The notes below the pieces were generated by a model that was not told the origin of the DNA, searched no databases, and saw only the letters and a program-made list of their open reading frames with translations. A stretch of DNA of 64,000 bases from Gracilaria caudata. Taxonomy: Eukaryota; Rhodophyta; Florideophyceae; Gracilariales; Gracilariaceae. The DNA lies in NCBI GenBank assembly GCA_030374735.1, contig JASCIV010000016.1:1-64000 (forward strand), given 5' to 3'. Shown here piece by piece: positions 30,321-40,762 of this stretch (position 1 is the stretch's first letter; each line of letters begins with the position of its first letter). A program made the position numbers and the translations under genes.

Positions 30321-33083
30321 ATGCATATCACCCTCGATTCGACCACCAAACTTGATTCGGACATCACTGTGAAGTACTTTGAGTCCTTCACTAATGATCT
30401 GAAGGCAGTCCTCCCAGACTCATCTTCAATCTTTACCGATGCTGTACCGGTCGACAAAGCCCTCGCAGAACTTCTTTCCTTGGAAGTCATTAACAGGTTT
30501 CTCATCAACGTGTCTCGTGCAGATGCTTTCGGATCTACAGCTGCGGTTCAGTTCTCAAACTCTAAGCAAGAGCTCAGCTTGCTTCGCTCTCTCAAACTTC
30601 TGAAGTACTGCTACAACTTGCCCTGTGGTCAATTGTGCACCGCCATAGCCTCTGTCGTTGTGGTATTTGATTCTAGCTATGGTCAAGTTTTCTCGCATCT
30701 TGCTGCTCGTGTCCTGGAAAGTCCCAAATATGGTTCTCTGTTCATGAAACGCCTAACGATTGCATCGGATGCCTCCAATGACTTGAAGAAACTATATCAA
30801 CCCAATGCTGACTATCTGCTTGAACACGATCAGCACGCAATTTTTCCTACCTCTATCTATCGCCAGTGTGCCGGTCATGTCACATCTAGTGAAGACAGCT
30901 GCGTCATCGAAGCTGTGATGGGGACCACAATCACAACATCCATTGATATTTGTCGCGATGTACTCAGTCCAACCAGCAACATGCTCTCAGATGTTTACAA
31001 GCCACTTGGACGTTGTGTTGCCGTTGTCGATGAAAGGTTAGATGGTCTTTATGGAAAGAATCTCGATCACTACTTCTCCCAGAACGGCATCGGGTTCGAA
31101 AAACTAGTGTACAGATGCATGGAAGTCGACAAGGATATTTCCACCGTCGAGAAAATTCTCGTAGATCTCAAGAAGCGTCGTGTATCTCGCAATGAGCCGG
31201 TTCTTGTAGTCGGCGGAGGCGTAATGGCGGACGTTGGTGGTTTCGCCTGCGCTCTCTATCATCGCAATACCCCATACGTCATGCTCTGTACCTCTATTGT
31301 ATCTGGCATTGATGCAGGGCCTTCTCCTCGCACATGCTGTGATGGTTTAGGTTACAAGAATGTGTTTGGAGCATATCATCCCCCGATTCTCACCCTCACA
31401 GACCGTCAGTTTTTCAAGACTCTTGAACCTGGTTGGATTCGTCATGGAATCGCTGAGATCATTAAGATGGCTGTCACAAAGGATGCGTCGTTGTTCGAGT
31501 GCCTTGAGGAAGCCGGAAACCTTCTTGTTGAGACAAAATTTGGCATTGAGAACTGCGAACCAGGATCTTTGATTGATCGCCTCAGCGAAACCATTATAGC
31601 TAAAGCTATGGACGGTTACGTCCGCTCGGAATACGGAAATCTCTGGGAAACCCATCAATGCCGTCCTCATGCATATGGGCACACGTGGTCGCCTGGTTTT
31701 GAGTTGCAAGCTGGTCTGCTCCATGGCCATGCCGTTGCAATCGGTATGGGATATGGTGCATACTTGTCCTTCCTTGAAGGTTGGATCTCAGAGAAAGACT
31801 TTCACCGCATACTTGCACTCATGAGCAACGTAGGGCTCTCACTTCGTCACGAGATCTTAGAGAACGGGGATTCCCTCTGGTCATCACAAGTGAAAATGAC
31901 TGAGAAGAGAGGTGGAAATCTCTGCGCCCCAGTGCCGAGAGGCAAAATAGGAGTATGCGGATATTTGAATGAATTGACTCGTGAGAGACTGGAGCGTACT
32001 CTGAGTGACTATCAGGAAATAGTGAAAAGCTACCCTCGTGAGGGTTTAGGAATGGAGCCGCATTGCAGAGATGTTGGTTTAGAAGATCCTTCAACTGTGA
32101 AACAACATGCCGATAACGCGGTACACAAAGGAAGCCTACACAATGGAAGGGTTTCCGGATCACACGAAATCACCAATGGGCTTGCAAATGGCAGCGAAAA
32201 TCGTTGCAAGGCGAACGGCATCGATGGTCCCGGGATTGGAAATGGAAACGGTCACGTTGGGAAGCGAGAGGTGCAGAAGAAGGATGATGACCTATCCAAC
32301 ATTGCGGTGTACAACAAATGGATTGAGGATAAGCAACGCAGCCGAAACACCAACCAGCTAACTGCCTCGGCTGTTGCCAGCTCCTTCACCACTATCAGTC
32401 GCGATGATACACCGAATCCTCCTGATTTCGAACCTTCCTCTTTGTTCCACGACGGTGTTGAAGAATATGCATGTGCAATGTCTTCTGCGCCAAGCCAAGA
32501 CTTCCATGTCATAGCAGAAGAAACTGAGAAGGCGAATCTCTTTGCACCATGCATGGTTGGGGTTGTAGAGGGACAGTTCCTGAAGATGATGGCACAATTG
32601 ATGGGAGCAACCAAAGTGCTCGACATTGGTACCTTCACAGGATACTCTGCTTTGGCCTTTGCCGAAGGCTTGGGACCTGACGGACGCGTGATCACCATCG
32701 AAGCTGATGCCAAAACAGCAGCCGTTGCACGATCTTGCTTTGACAGTGCCACACACGGGAAAAAAATTACTCTGATGGAAGCTGACGCACGCAAAGCCGT
32801 AGTGGACCTCGCTAACTCTGGAGAACAATTTGACATCGTATTTCTGGATGCGGACAAGACGAATTATAGACATTACTACGAAGCTGGCCTTCGAATGCTT
32901 CGCAAAGGAGGTGTACTGATGGCAGATAACGCGCTTTGCTCGCTTGTGTACGACAAAAACGACCCTGCGCAGCAAAGTCTTCATGAGTTTGCACAGTTCG
33001 TGAGAGCAGATACGAGAACGGAACAGGTAATGCTGACGGTCCGTGAAGGAATTTTGATCGTCCGCAAAGTGGACAAGATATGA
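30321..33083 (+). CDS. Fused sugar-phosphate cyclase / O-methyltransferase for MAA synthesis (MysA-MysB fusion)
   Basis: This 920-residue fusion is predicted to make 4-deoxygadusol, the core of mycosporine-like amino acids, from sedoheptulose 7-phosphate. Residues about 185-560 are a dehydroquinate-synthase-like cyclase: RCVAVVDE, the NAD-binding VLVVGGGVMADVGGF (about 293), metal-site GIAEIIKM (about 374), YGHTWSP, and LLHGHAV. The HGHAV sequence marks desmethyl-4-deoxygadusol-synthase-type cyclases rather than dehydroquinate synthase. A Gly/Asn-rich linker (about 600-655) leads to a class I O-methyltransferase of the cation-dependent catechol/caffeoyl-CoA type, with VLDIGTFTGYSALA (about 766), FLDADKTNY (about 837) and KGGVLMADN. 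About 180 N-terminal residues precede the canonical cyclase start and match nothing I know. The start is ATG; single exon. The partner fusion gene lies 1.7 kb downstream on the same strand. Confidence 0.93.
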   Translation: MHITLDSTTKLDSDITVKYFESFTNDLKAVLPDSSSIFTDAVPVDKALAELLSLEVINRFLINVSRADAFGSTAAVQFSNSKQELSLLRSLKLLKYCYNLPCGQLCTAIASVVVVFDSSYGQVFSHLAARVLESPKYGSLFMKRLTIASDASNDLKKLYQPNADYLLEHDQHAIFPTSIYRQCAGHVTSSEDSCVIEAVMGTTITTSIDICRDVLSPTSNMLSDVYKPLGRCVAVVDERLDGLYGKNLDHYFSQNGIGFEKLVYRCMEVDKDISTVEKILVDLKKRRVSRNEPVLVVGGGVMADVGGFACALYHRNTPYVMLCTSIVSGIDAGPSPRTCCDGLGYKNVFGAYHPPILTLTDRQFFKTLEPGWIRHGIAEIIKMAVTKDASLFECLEEAGNLLVETKFGIENCEPGSLIDRLSETIIAKAMDGYVRSEYGNLWETHQCRPHAYGHTWSPGFELQAGLLHGHAVAIGMGYGAYLSFLEGWISEKDFHRILALMSNVGLSLRHEILENGDSLWSSQVKMTEKRGGNLCAPVPRGKIGVCGYLNELTRERLERTLSDYQEIVKSYPREGLGMEPHCRDVGLEDPSTVKQHADNAVHKGSLHNGRVSGSHEITNGLANGSENRCKANGIDGPGIGNGNGHVGKREVQKKDDDLSNIAVYNKWIEDKQRSRNTNQLTASAVASSFTTISRDDTPNPPDFEPSSLFHDGVEEYACAMSSAPSQDFHVIAEETEKANLFAPCMVGVVEGQFLKMMAQLMGATKVLDIGTFTGYSALAFAEGLGPDGRVITIEADAKTAAVARSCFDSATHGKKITLMEADARKAVVDLANSGEQFDIVFLDADKTNYRHYYEAGLRMLRKGGVLMADNALCSLVYDKNDPAQQSLHEFAQFVRADTRTEQVMLTVREGILIVRKVDKI

Positions 33084-34809
33084 TTTCGTTAGTTCTTCAA
33101 ACCTTTGAACTCTTTGTCACGGCCAGCTACCTACTTCTCTAATATGGTCTGTAGTAGCCAGTTACCTAAATATACGTTAGACAACACTCAATCATCAAAA
33201 GCTAAAAAGTTTTTGTTTAAGATTCATTACAAGAAGGTGCTTCCGTTCTGCTCCAGCTTGAGCGATGAGGTATAGACAAAAGGATTAGCAGTCTAGCAAA
33301 GGCTGGTCTATTATCCCATAAGACGATAGATTGGTAACGGGGCTTAAAGACTCCTGCCTCAAACCCTTTCTACGTCCATGCTCTAAAGGCTGGACTTCGA
33401 ATCCCTGAAACGCGGGGTACGCGTACAACATATTTTTTTCACGCGCCTATAGGGCACAACGCATTCCGCCCGTCGTGGTGTACTGACCTCTGATGCAAAT
33501 CGTCGAAAATTTGTACGGAGCGAAACGGATAGTGCAGCAAAAGGTCTGACCATGGAAAACTGACCTCCGTGACAGAGATGAGCGGCTCATTTGAGCTTCC
33601 CGTAGGTCTCCTACGGAGCCCACATGCTCTACTCGTATGTTCTAGAAGGAATTAATCTAGGCACCCATAATAAAGAAGAACAACAACTTATTGTAGGTTG
33701 AGAATACTTCTACAAGCTGGCTTGCTTCCTCTCGGATGTGCGCACGTCCAGATGGATAGTCTGGTCTGGAAGACCATAATATCCCTTGACGTGTCGTTGG
33801 CTTCCGTGGTCGGAGGATTATACTGTGCGTTCGGAACTGCCATTGGTACAACGGCATCCGAAACGGTTGAAAAGTGTCCGATGTCATTCAACCCCACTTC
33901 TATTAATATAATGTCCTAGTTGAACAAGTCGAGTAGGTATGGTCTGCTCATTTAACCTTAGGTTGCTAAGAACCTGTAATCACCCTACTTTTTAGATTAT
34001 GGGGCTCGAGAAAAGTCGACGATCCGTCTCGATGGAGAGATGAGCACCACTATCTGATATAAGCACGTCCCGCGACTGCCAGGAAATGAACGTAACGACA
34101 TTGTGTGTATGTGTACAAATGCGCATTTGTTTCAAAACGGCCCTCGCATGTCATCATGACAAAAAGGCACGGCGCGTCACGTTAGGGTTCTTTCCTTCTT
34201 TCGTGACAACACATGCAATCAAAATAGAAACGCCTGCGTGAGAGGCACAAAATTCGATGAGTTGTTCTTGACCAAAAACACAGGAGATCTTGAAGTCCTG
34301 CAGTCCACTCATTGTCCTTTGTGAGATGCAGCGCATTGCGCAATCATACGAAGGTACTCTTGCGGCGGAGGTAAATTTATTCCGAGTCTTGGTTGCCAAT
34401 GGCAAATTTGTCACGCTCTCGGGATGACTCGTACTTTTTGTTCGAGCCTGAGCTCAATAGTCACCGCAGTAATCACCACCCATCTCGTTGTAAATGCTGC
34501 TCGTGAGAATCTCCCTCCACTGCTCTTTCGATTCTGTTCAAAGAATGGCTGACGAAGAGTTTCAGGTCATCTCTCCTGCTTTACGCTCATTCCCCCACGA
34601 GCGCATTCTGTATGCCTTTAAATTACTAACACAAGAACGGCCGCTGATAGCAGTAGTACGGGAAGCACTGAAAATGTCGACCTTCATGACATGATTAGAA
34701 GCGTTCTGATTCTTGTACAAGAGCAAGTGGTCTTTCCCTTTCCTTTGACATTGGCAACGAATCAGCCCTTTAGTGGTGATTCAAAGATCCGTGTGGAAAA
34801 TATATTCAG
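33084..34809. other. Spacer between the two MAA genes
   Basis: 1.7 kb without a recognisable gene. It contains TACCTTCGTA (reverse orientation) at 34347-34356. The size suggests each MAA gene has its own promoter. A short frame at 34494-34694 and another at 34154-34414 have no family resemblance. Confidence 0.6.
34347..34356 (-). promoter_or_regulatory. TACCTTCGTA motif, copy 4
   Basis: Exact copy on the minus strand, about 455 bases before the start of the second MAA gene. Confidence 0.4.
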
Positions 34810-37572
34810 ATGACTAATGATCAGATTGATCCTCGAATTCGTACCGCTCTCGTCTGCTTGATGAGCTGCATTGTGTTCCTAGTATGGAACATTCTCATGA
34901 TCCTCAGGAATCTTCTGAGGTTTGCCACGAGTCTTGCAGAAAACAAGCAGTTGCGGAACATGACGAATGGTGGTGTAGCAAGAGGCAAGACTGTACTTGT
35001 CACCACGGGCCGCCAAGCTAAAACTCTTCATATTGTGCGAGCTTTGAAGGAGGTTGGTGCAACCGTTATCGTAACGGACTACGAATACATCAGTGCGTCT
35101 GCTCTGAGCCTGGCTTGCGACAAGTTTGTAGTGCTTCCTGCCCTGGACACGAATAAGATTCAATCGTGGATTCGAAGCTTTCGTGATGTGCTGATTAAGA
35201 ACAATGTGGATATGGTGCTTCCAGTCAGCACGATAAACGAAGTGCTTTTCATTGGCCTCGCGAAGCAGCAAATAGAACAAGAACTCTCTCACATTCAGTG
35301 GCTTTGTCCGGATCTTGAGACTGCGTTGATGCTGGATGACAGGGCTAAGTTCTTGGACGTATGTGAAAGGTATATGGTTCCCGCCCCCGAAGGCGGTGTT
35401 CTCACCTCGCCTGCCCACATCAGCAAGATTGCCAGCGATTATGAGCATGGTGTGATGCTGAAAAGGATAGAGTCTTCCGTTAACCGCCATGAAGAAATCG
35501 TACATGTCGAACCTGGTGGCATTGTGCCGAGCTTCGTCAAACCGACCATGACGGATGCATGGCAATGGCAGCGCTTTATCGCCGGAAAAGAGTTTTCAGT
35601 CTGGTACACATGTGTCAACGGGCAAGTGACTTTCACCAGCTGTTACAACTCGGAAGCAGATCTTCTGCATTTTGATCCGGTGTCTGTCGACGGAGAGTTG
35701 GACAAGTCATTACGAAATCTCATCAAGTTTCTCAAGCTCACGGGTCAGTTTGCGTTTGATTTCATTCAAGACGAAGGCACAGGTCGATGCTATGTTATTG
35801 AATGTAACCCGAGGGCGTCGTCAATCCTGGAAACAGTCTCCGAGACCCCGTTGTGGGGAGAGTGTTTTTTTGGTGTAGATGTAACACGCAGAACCGTCTT
35901 CAACAGTGTTGGGTTTCTGTATCACCGCAATTGCTGGCCATGGTCATCACGAATTGAAGGTTACCTCGACTTCAACGATCCTCTGCCTTTCTTTGGTGCG
36001 GAACTGGCCTGGCCACTGAATGCAATTGCTACGAAGGGATTAGGAGAGAAACTTTACCACAAGATCGATGTGAACATATGTAAGATTATCATTGAAGGGC
36101 AATCTTCTGGTCGCAATCTGGAGGTTTTCCGCGATGAACTCTCGAAGACCCAAACATCTTTCGTTTTACAATCTCTAGAACACATTGATACTCTGTTTCT
36201 CGATGTTTCTGTTCCCAATGCCCGTGCCGTCTTCGAAAAGTGCCAGGGCATGAGTTTGGAAGTGATTCCCCTTCGGGATGAAAGTACACCGGTGCCGCCA
36301 TATGTAGTAGAGGCAGGCGATGTGGTTCTCGTACCGAACGGAATAATAACAGAGGATTTCCTAGCCAAGGATCTTCGAGGCGAAACTCGTATTCTACTCG
36401 GTTCAAAACTTTCGAAGCTTACGGGTTCACTCTCCGATGTTTCCTATCGCATTGTGGAGCCAGGGGGAACTTGGTCTGCTAGAAATGAAATACCCCTTCG
36501 AAAACTTCGTATTCTGCACGTCATGGGGTCCGGTGTAAACGAGTTTTATGAGACACTTTCGACACGATACGGATACGACTGTATCGGAAATGTGGGGACA
36601 GAAGGTCGTTTCGAACACTTCGTCGCTCAGGTACACCCGTCCGGTCATTGGAGCGTCGAGCCTTTCATTAGTGAAACATTTACAAAAGAGAAAGCTGAAC
36701 GATTTTCACCAGGGGCGGCGTTGAAGAAGATAGAAGATCTCAGGGTTGATATTGTTCTACCGCACATGTTTGACTACGAGGGTTTGACTTCTGTTCGTTC
36801 TGTGTTCAGCATCCTGAAGGTACCAATAATAGGCTGCACTGCCGAGGCGCTTGCACTCTCAACAAACAAAGCGCGCACAAACGCCTGTGCGCGAGTCGCC
36901 GGAATACGCGTACCGGATTTCGAAGTTCTCAAAAAGGGAGACAAGCCATCCATGAAATTGCCGTTTGTCGTGAAACCGAGTGAAGAGGACAATTCCCAAG
37001 GGATTACTGTCGTACGGGAGCCAGGAAGAATCGATGACGCTCTTGATCATGCGTTTCAATTTTGCGATGAAGTTTTGTGTGAGGAATTTATCGCTCCAGG
37101 ACGTGAAGTGCGGGTGGGAATTATCGAGAAAGGCGACGGAAGCTTGGAAATGTTACCGGTCATCGAATACTTTGTATCCGAATCTGATCCTGTGAGAACC
37201 ACGGCACATAAACTAAATACTACGAAGACAGGATCTGTCACAAAATTGGTTGGTGGTGCCCCCGGCGGAGTCACTCTTCCAGCTACAATTGATGCTGAGC
37301 TGCAGAGCAAACTTTATCGAATGGTGTCAACTGCACACAAGGCGTTAGGATGCAGAGATTACAGCATATACGACATTCGCATCAATCCCGATGGTGAGCC
37401 TGTGATGCTAGAGTCATGTTTATATTGCTCTTTTGCGCCTACGAGTGTTCTAGTGAAGATGCAAGCGGCCGTTGGAATAGACAAACGCCAGCTGTTCAAC
37501 CGTCTTAGTGAGAGAGCCATGACCAGAAGAGTGGTGTTTGGTGAAGCCAGAGGAGGTACGGCTATGAAGTAA
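34810..37572 (+). CDS. Fused ATP-grasp ligase / D-Ala-D-Ala-ligase-like enzyme for MAA synthesis (MysC-MysD fusion)
   Basis: This 920-residue fusion is predicted to add glycine to 4-deoxygadusol (mycosporine-glycine, MysC step) and then a second amino acid (shinorine or porphyra-334 type MAA, MysD step). Residues about 11-38 form a membrane helix (ALVCLMSCIVFLVW), as in cyanobacterial MysC. The first ATP-grasp domain runs from TVLVTTGRQAKTLH (about 60) to the metal-binding FAFDFIQ and YVIECNPRASS (about 330-342). The second half starts at about 566 (RILHVMGSGVNEF) and has LPFVVKPSEEDNSQG (about 717) and YDIRINPDGEPVMLE (about 853), the D-Ala-D-Ala-ligase ATP-grasp pattern. No residue expected for metal or ATP binding is visibly missing. 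The start is ATG; single exon. Membrane anchoring suggests synthesis at a membrane surface. Confidence 0.93.
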   Translation: MTNDQIDPRIRTALVCLMSCIVFLVWNILMILRNLLRFATSLAENKQLRNMTNGGVARGKTVLVTTGRQAKTLHIVRALKEVGATVIVTDYEYISASALSLACDKFVVLPALDTNKIQSWIRSFRDVLIKNNVDMVLPVSTINEVLFIGLAKQQIEQELSHIQWLCPDLETALMLDDRAKFLDVCERYMVPAPEGGVLTSPAHISKIASDYEHGVMLKRIESSVNRHEEIVHVEPGGIVPSFVKPTMTDAWQWQRFIAGKEFSVWYTCVNGQVTFTSCYNSEADLLHFDPVSVDGELDKSLRNLIKFLKLTGQFAFDFIQDEGTGRCYVIECNPRASSILETVSETPLWGECFFGVDVTRRTVFNSVGFLYHRNCWPWSSRIEGYLDFNDPLPFFGAELAWPLNAIATKGLGEKLYHKIDVNICKIIIEGQSSGRNLEVFRDELSKTQTSFVLQSLEHIDTLFLDVSVPNARAVFEKCQGMSLEVIPLRDESTPVPPYVVEAGDVVLVPNGIITEDFLAKDLRGETRILLGSKLSKLTGSLSDVSYRIVEPGGTWSARNEIPLRKLRILHVMGSGVNEFYETLSTRYGYDCIGNVGTEGRFEHFVAQVHPSGHWSVEPFISETFTKEKAERFSPGAALKKIEDLRVDIVLPHMFDYEGLTSVRSVFSILKVPIIGCTAEALALSTNKARTNACARVAGIRVPDFEVLKKGDKPSMKLPFVVKPSEEDNSQGITVVREPGRIDDALDHAFQFCDEVLCEEFIAPGREVRVGIIEKGDGSLEMLPVIEYFVSESDPVRTTAHKLNTTKTGSVTKLVGGAPGGVTLPATIDAELQSKLYRMVSTAHKALGCRDYSIYDIRINPDGEPVMLESCLYCSFAPTSVLVKMQAAVGIDKRQLFNRLSERAMTRRVVFGEARGGTAMK

Positions 37573-38555
37573 AGACAATGATTCTCAGTGAAGAACACGA
37601 GGCAATGCAAATAGAAATCATAAAGACGCCCAATTCGGATTCCCGTCAATCGCACTCGCCCCGTGATAAGAACGGCATCGGATTCTTGCCGACGATAGTT
37701 CAAAATCTCGCTCCTCTGCCACCGGTCATGCTCCTGTATCAAGTTTACATTCCCATGACGGCTAGCTCGCAGAGAAATGCAAGGAGAGGAAGAGGGGTAG
37801 ACTCTGAACAGTTTGGTTGATTTGATGCGAGGATTACGAAGTCCACGCCGCTCGCAATCCTTTTCACGTGTATCAAGTTATGGGTAGCAAACTAGCCTTA
37901 GAGAGCCCTTCCGTGCAGAAAGACCTTATCGGACAACTCAGAATGAGCCCCCCTTATCTGACCAAGCCTGCGACAATAGCTCAACCTCATCACACATCTC
38001 AGCAAACACTAAAACATCATTGTAACAGCCAAACGTATCAGTTCTGAGCCCAAGAGTGGGGTAGAACTCAAAACATGGCTGGCGTCTCTCTGTACATGAG
38101 AAAAACTTCCAAAGCAACGAGACATGGTGAGCGTGCTTTGTTCTGGCGAGAAATCAAAATTACTGCGAATCAGCCCACAATCTCCAGTGTGAACAATTGA
38201 TAGCATCTTCTCCTTCCCCTTGTACAAACGAACCAGGTATTTGGGCCGAAGTATTCTACTCAGAGGCTCCGTACCCGTCGTGGAACCGTCAACATGCTTG
38301 GCGCATGACCCGGACCGGTTCACTTCGCGTCATTTCCTGCCCAGCCCAAAGTCGAACCATCGTGGACTGTGATTAACATATTTACGGTGGCGCCCTGGCA
38401 AAAAAGGGTTCCCTCCTTCTGACCAGCCCCTTGGACATTTACCTCAACAGCTTGGCTGGGGCGGAGGTAGGTTCAAAAGTTCGAAGTCCACATCAAATCA
38501 AGGAGAAAATGCATGTACGCAAGTCCCAGGCCACAGTACCTTTGGTATTTGAGCC
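37573..38555. other. Intergenic region without a recognised gene
   Basis: Lies between two convergent genes (MAA ligase and the aspartic-protease-like protein). A short ATG frame directly after the MAA gene (37578-37820) looks like chance. Confidence 0.55.
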
Positions 38556-40262
38556 CTAAAACGTCTCAATGTCTTGCTCTTCGTACTGCTCAAGCATTTG
38601 ATACCGATTTCGCTGGTTTCTCTTTCGATAAATCAACACCAAGACAAAAACAATTGCGAGCCCAAGCAAAGCCCCTATTACAATTCCAAAGTACCATCCA
38701 GAACCTCCCACCGCAAAACAGGCACAAAGTGCCCCAGTGCAGAACGGATAAGGCATTCCGGTCGCTTCACGGATAGGGACACAGCGGCCTGTTTGGTAGC
38801 CAAAGCTACAGTTGGATTGTTTGGAGCACGCTGAACAGGTCTTTTGAGCGCGGCATACTTCAGCTTCTTCTAATCGTTCCTCCTCTTTGCTGTCCTGGTC
38901 CGAATCGGTGAGAAGTGCAGGTGCAGCGTCGGCAGTGAGCACCTCGCCTTGATCTCTTTCTTCTCTTCCTCCAGGTAGTCCTTCTTCAGATCCAGTCTCT
39001 GGCCCGCAGTTTTTCGTATTGGCTTTCGCAACACCCACTCTGTGTGATCCACGATCGAATACCACAGCATACCTTTTCATAACTGCCGAACCAAGCAATA
39101 AACCGTAACCTTTCTCAAGGAGACTGTCAGTGGCTATCATTGCGACGCACCGATGCCTCTTGCCATCAACTACTCGGTACTTTATGAGATAGTCATCCGG
39201 GCTCAGTGTGATAGAAACTTCATCCGTAAAAGGAATGGTTATGCTTGGCATAGCTGCGACTGACTCCTCCGGAATGAAGGAGCATAATTGAGGTCGGAAC
39301 CAGCTGTACGTACTGCAAAGATCTGGAATATGACAGTAATGCTCCATGAGGTGATCTAAAAGATTAAGAAACGTTGACTTAGAGAACGCTATCTGCGTAG
39401 TAGCTGTTGACCATACAGCTGCTGTGATAGAAGGAGCACTCATTGTTCGGTTTCCGAGTATCCATTCCGGCTTGGCCGGGACGACATAGCGGTTCGGATC
39501 GAGTGCATCTTGCAGAGGAACATACTTGTACTCGGATGTGGAGAGCGATTCATCAGCGGCGCCGAGTACAAGAGTGCCGCCGAAACGAGATACGCAGATG
39601 GTGAAAACATTTTGAATGCCTGTTTGGTTGACTATTGCATCCATGGCCGGAGGGATGCAAGCGGGATGACATGCACCTTGTTTGAAGGCCATGCCAAGGA
39701 CTCCATCTGTGTACGGCAGCTCAAAATTACGAGACTCTTCGTGCATGGCGCCGAGAAGTATGGATGCGTGAAGACTTCCAATGCGAAGAGTGTCCCTGTA
39801 CAATGTACCATTGCCGCTAGAGCCGTCACCATAAAACATATTGAAGGCACAATTTTCAGTACCTTTCACGCAACAGTTGCCCGACTTAGAGCAGCTGAAG
39901 CATTTGTCGGAGCTACATTGATTGGAAACAGGCGAACAGAGTTGATCGTCGCACGGAATTACGGCTGCCTCCTTCGAAGAGCTGGGATCGTAGCGATGAT
40001 CGCCGGTGCGACAGCCCACACATCCATGCCGAGGAACAATGAGAGATGAATAAGACGTGTCAATTTGCAAGGTGAGCGGCTGCCCACCGACAGAAGCGTT
40101 GACGAAAAAGCCGGATACGTGCAAAAGTCCGCCGGAAAGAGGCAGAGTGACGGGGGCAGTTGGCGGCCTTGCAGAAGAGGAAGAAAGAAATGCGGGTTGC
40201 GTCTCGGCGGTAGAAAGCGTTGCAAAGAGTGCGACGAAAAGCACGCAGAAAAGCACGGACAT
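38556..40262 (-). CDS. Membrane-anchored aspartic-protease-like protein, second catalytic Asp missing
   Basis: This 568-residue pepsin-family (A1) protein begins with a signal peptide (MSVLFCVLFVALFATLSTAE). The first catalytic motif is present as LQIDTSYSS (Asp68), and so is the flap tyrosine in MFYGDGSSG (Tyr144). The second catalytic motif, normally VDSGT or VDTGT, reads AVWSTATTQ around residue 284: Trp stands where Asp should be. The protein is therefore probably not a working protease. A cysteine cluster resembling a PSI domain follows (CSACSKQSNCSFGYQTGRC), then one membrane helix (WYFGIVIGALLGLAIVFVLVLIY) and a short tail with YQMLEQY. It may act as a cell-surface or endomembrane binding protein. 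Start is the ATG at 40262; upstream open frame has no ATG that fits. Confidence 0.88.
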   Translation of the reverse strand: MSVLFCVLFVALFATLSTAETQPAFLSSSSARPPTAPVTLPLSGGLLHVSGFFVNASVGGQPLTLQIDTSYSSLIVPRHGCVGCRTGDHRYDPSSSKEAAVIPCDDQLCSPVSNQCSSDKCFSCSKSGNCCVKGTENCAFNMFYGDGSSGNGTLYRDTLRIGSLHASILLGAMHEESRNFELPYTDGVLGMAFKQGACHPACIPPAMDAIVNQTGIQNVFTICVSRFGGTLVLGAADESLSTSEYKYVPLQDALDPNRYVVPAKPEWILGNRTMSAPSITAAVWSTATTQIAFSKSTFLNLLDHLMEHYCHIPDLCSTYSWFRPQLCSFIPEESVAAMPSITIPFTDEVSITLSPDDYLIKYRVVDGKRHRCVAMIATDSLLEKGYGLLLGSAVMKRYAVVFDRGSHRVGVAKANTKNCGPETGSEEGLPGGREERDQGEVLTADAAPALLTDSDQDSKEEERLEEAEVCRAQKTCSACSKQSNCSFGYQTGRCVPIREATGMPYPFCTGALCACFAVGGSGWYFGIVIGALLGLAIVFVLVLIYRKRNQRNRYQMLEQYEEQDIETF

Positions 40263-40762
40263 TATGATTGAGCAGGGGTGAGCGAATCGAAAAGAATTGG
40301 AGAGGCAGACGCGACGACGCTCATGACCATAGGCGTTTCCAAGCGCTGTGACAAGGCGGCGGCGCTGAGCGCGTGCGGAAAGAAAGGTCAATGAGGCTGG
40401 AAAGCCTGCCCTGGTAGAGACTGGAAACGTCACTGGCGGGCGTGAACTTCACGCCGTGAAGGTGGTGCGTTGGTAGAGCCCCAGCTGCTATGGCAAAGCA
40501 CCACAGCAAGGCGACGCCGTTAGTGTCAGCAATGCACTAATAATATTAGACATATTATGTCGTTCAGATATCAACGTGTCGCAGAACAGTTTCTTTAGCT
40601 TTTGGCTTGATAGCCAAAGTTACAAAGCAACAGTCGTTTCTGCTACCAACTTTATTAGCGTACTCCCCTTTCGACCGAAGAGCGAGACTTCCTCGATTAA
40701 GACCGAGGCAGCAAGTTGAGGAAAGCGCTGAAGCGCAGCTGTGCACTTCCGATTGTTCCTAC
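40263..40762. other. Short intergenic region
   Basis: Lies between two genes on the minus strand. No gene seen. It should contain the promoter of the aspartic-protease-like gene; no clear TATA box. Confidence 0.5.
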
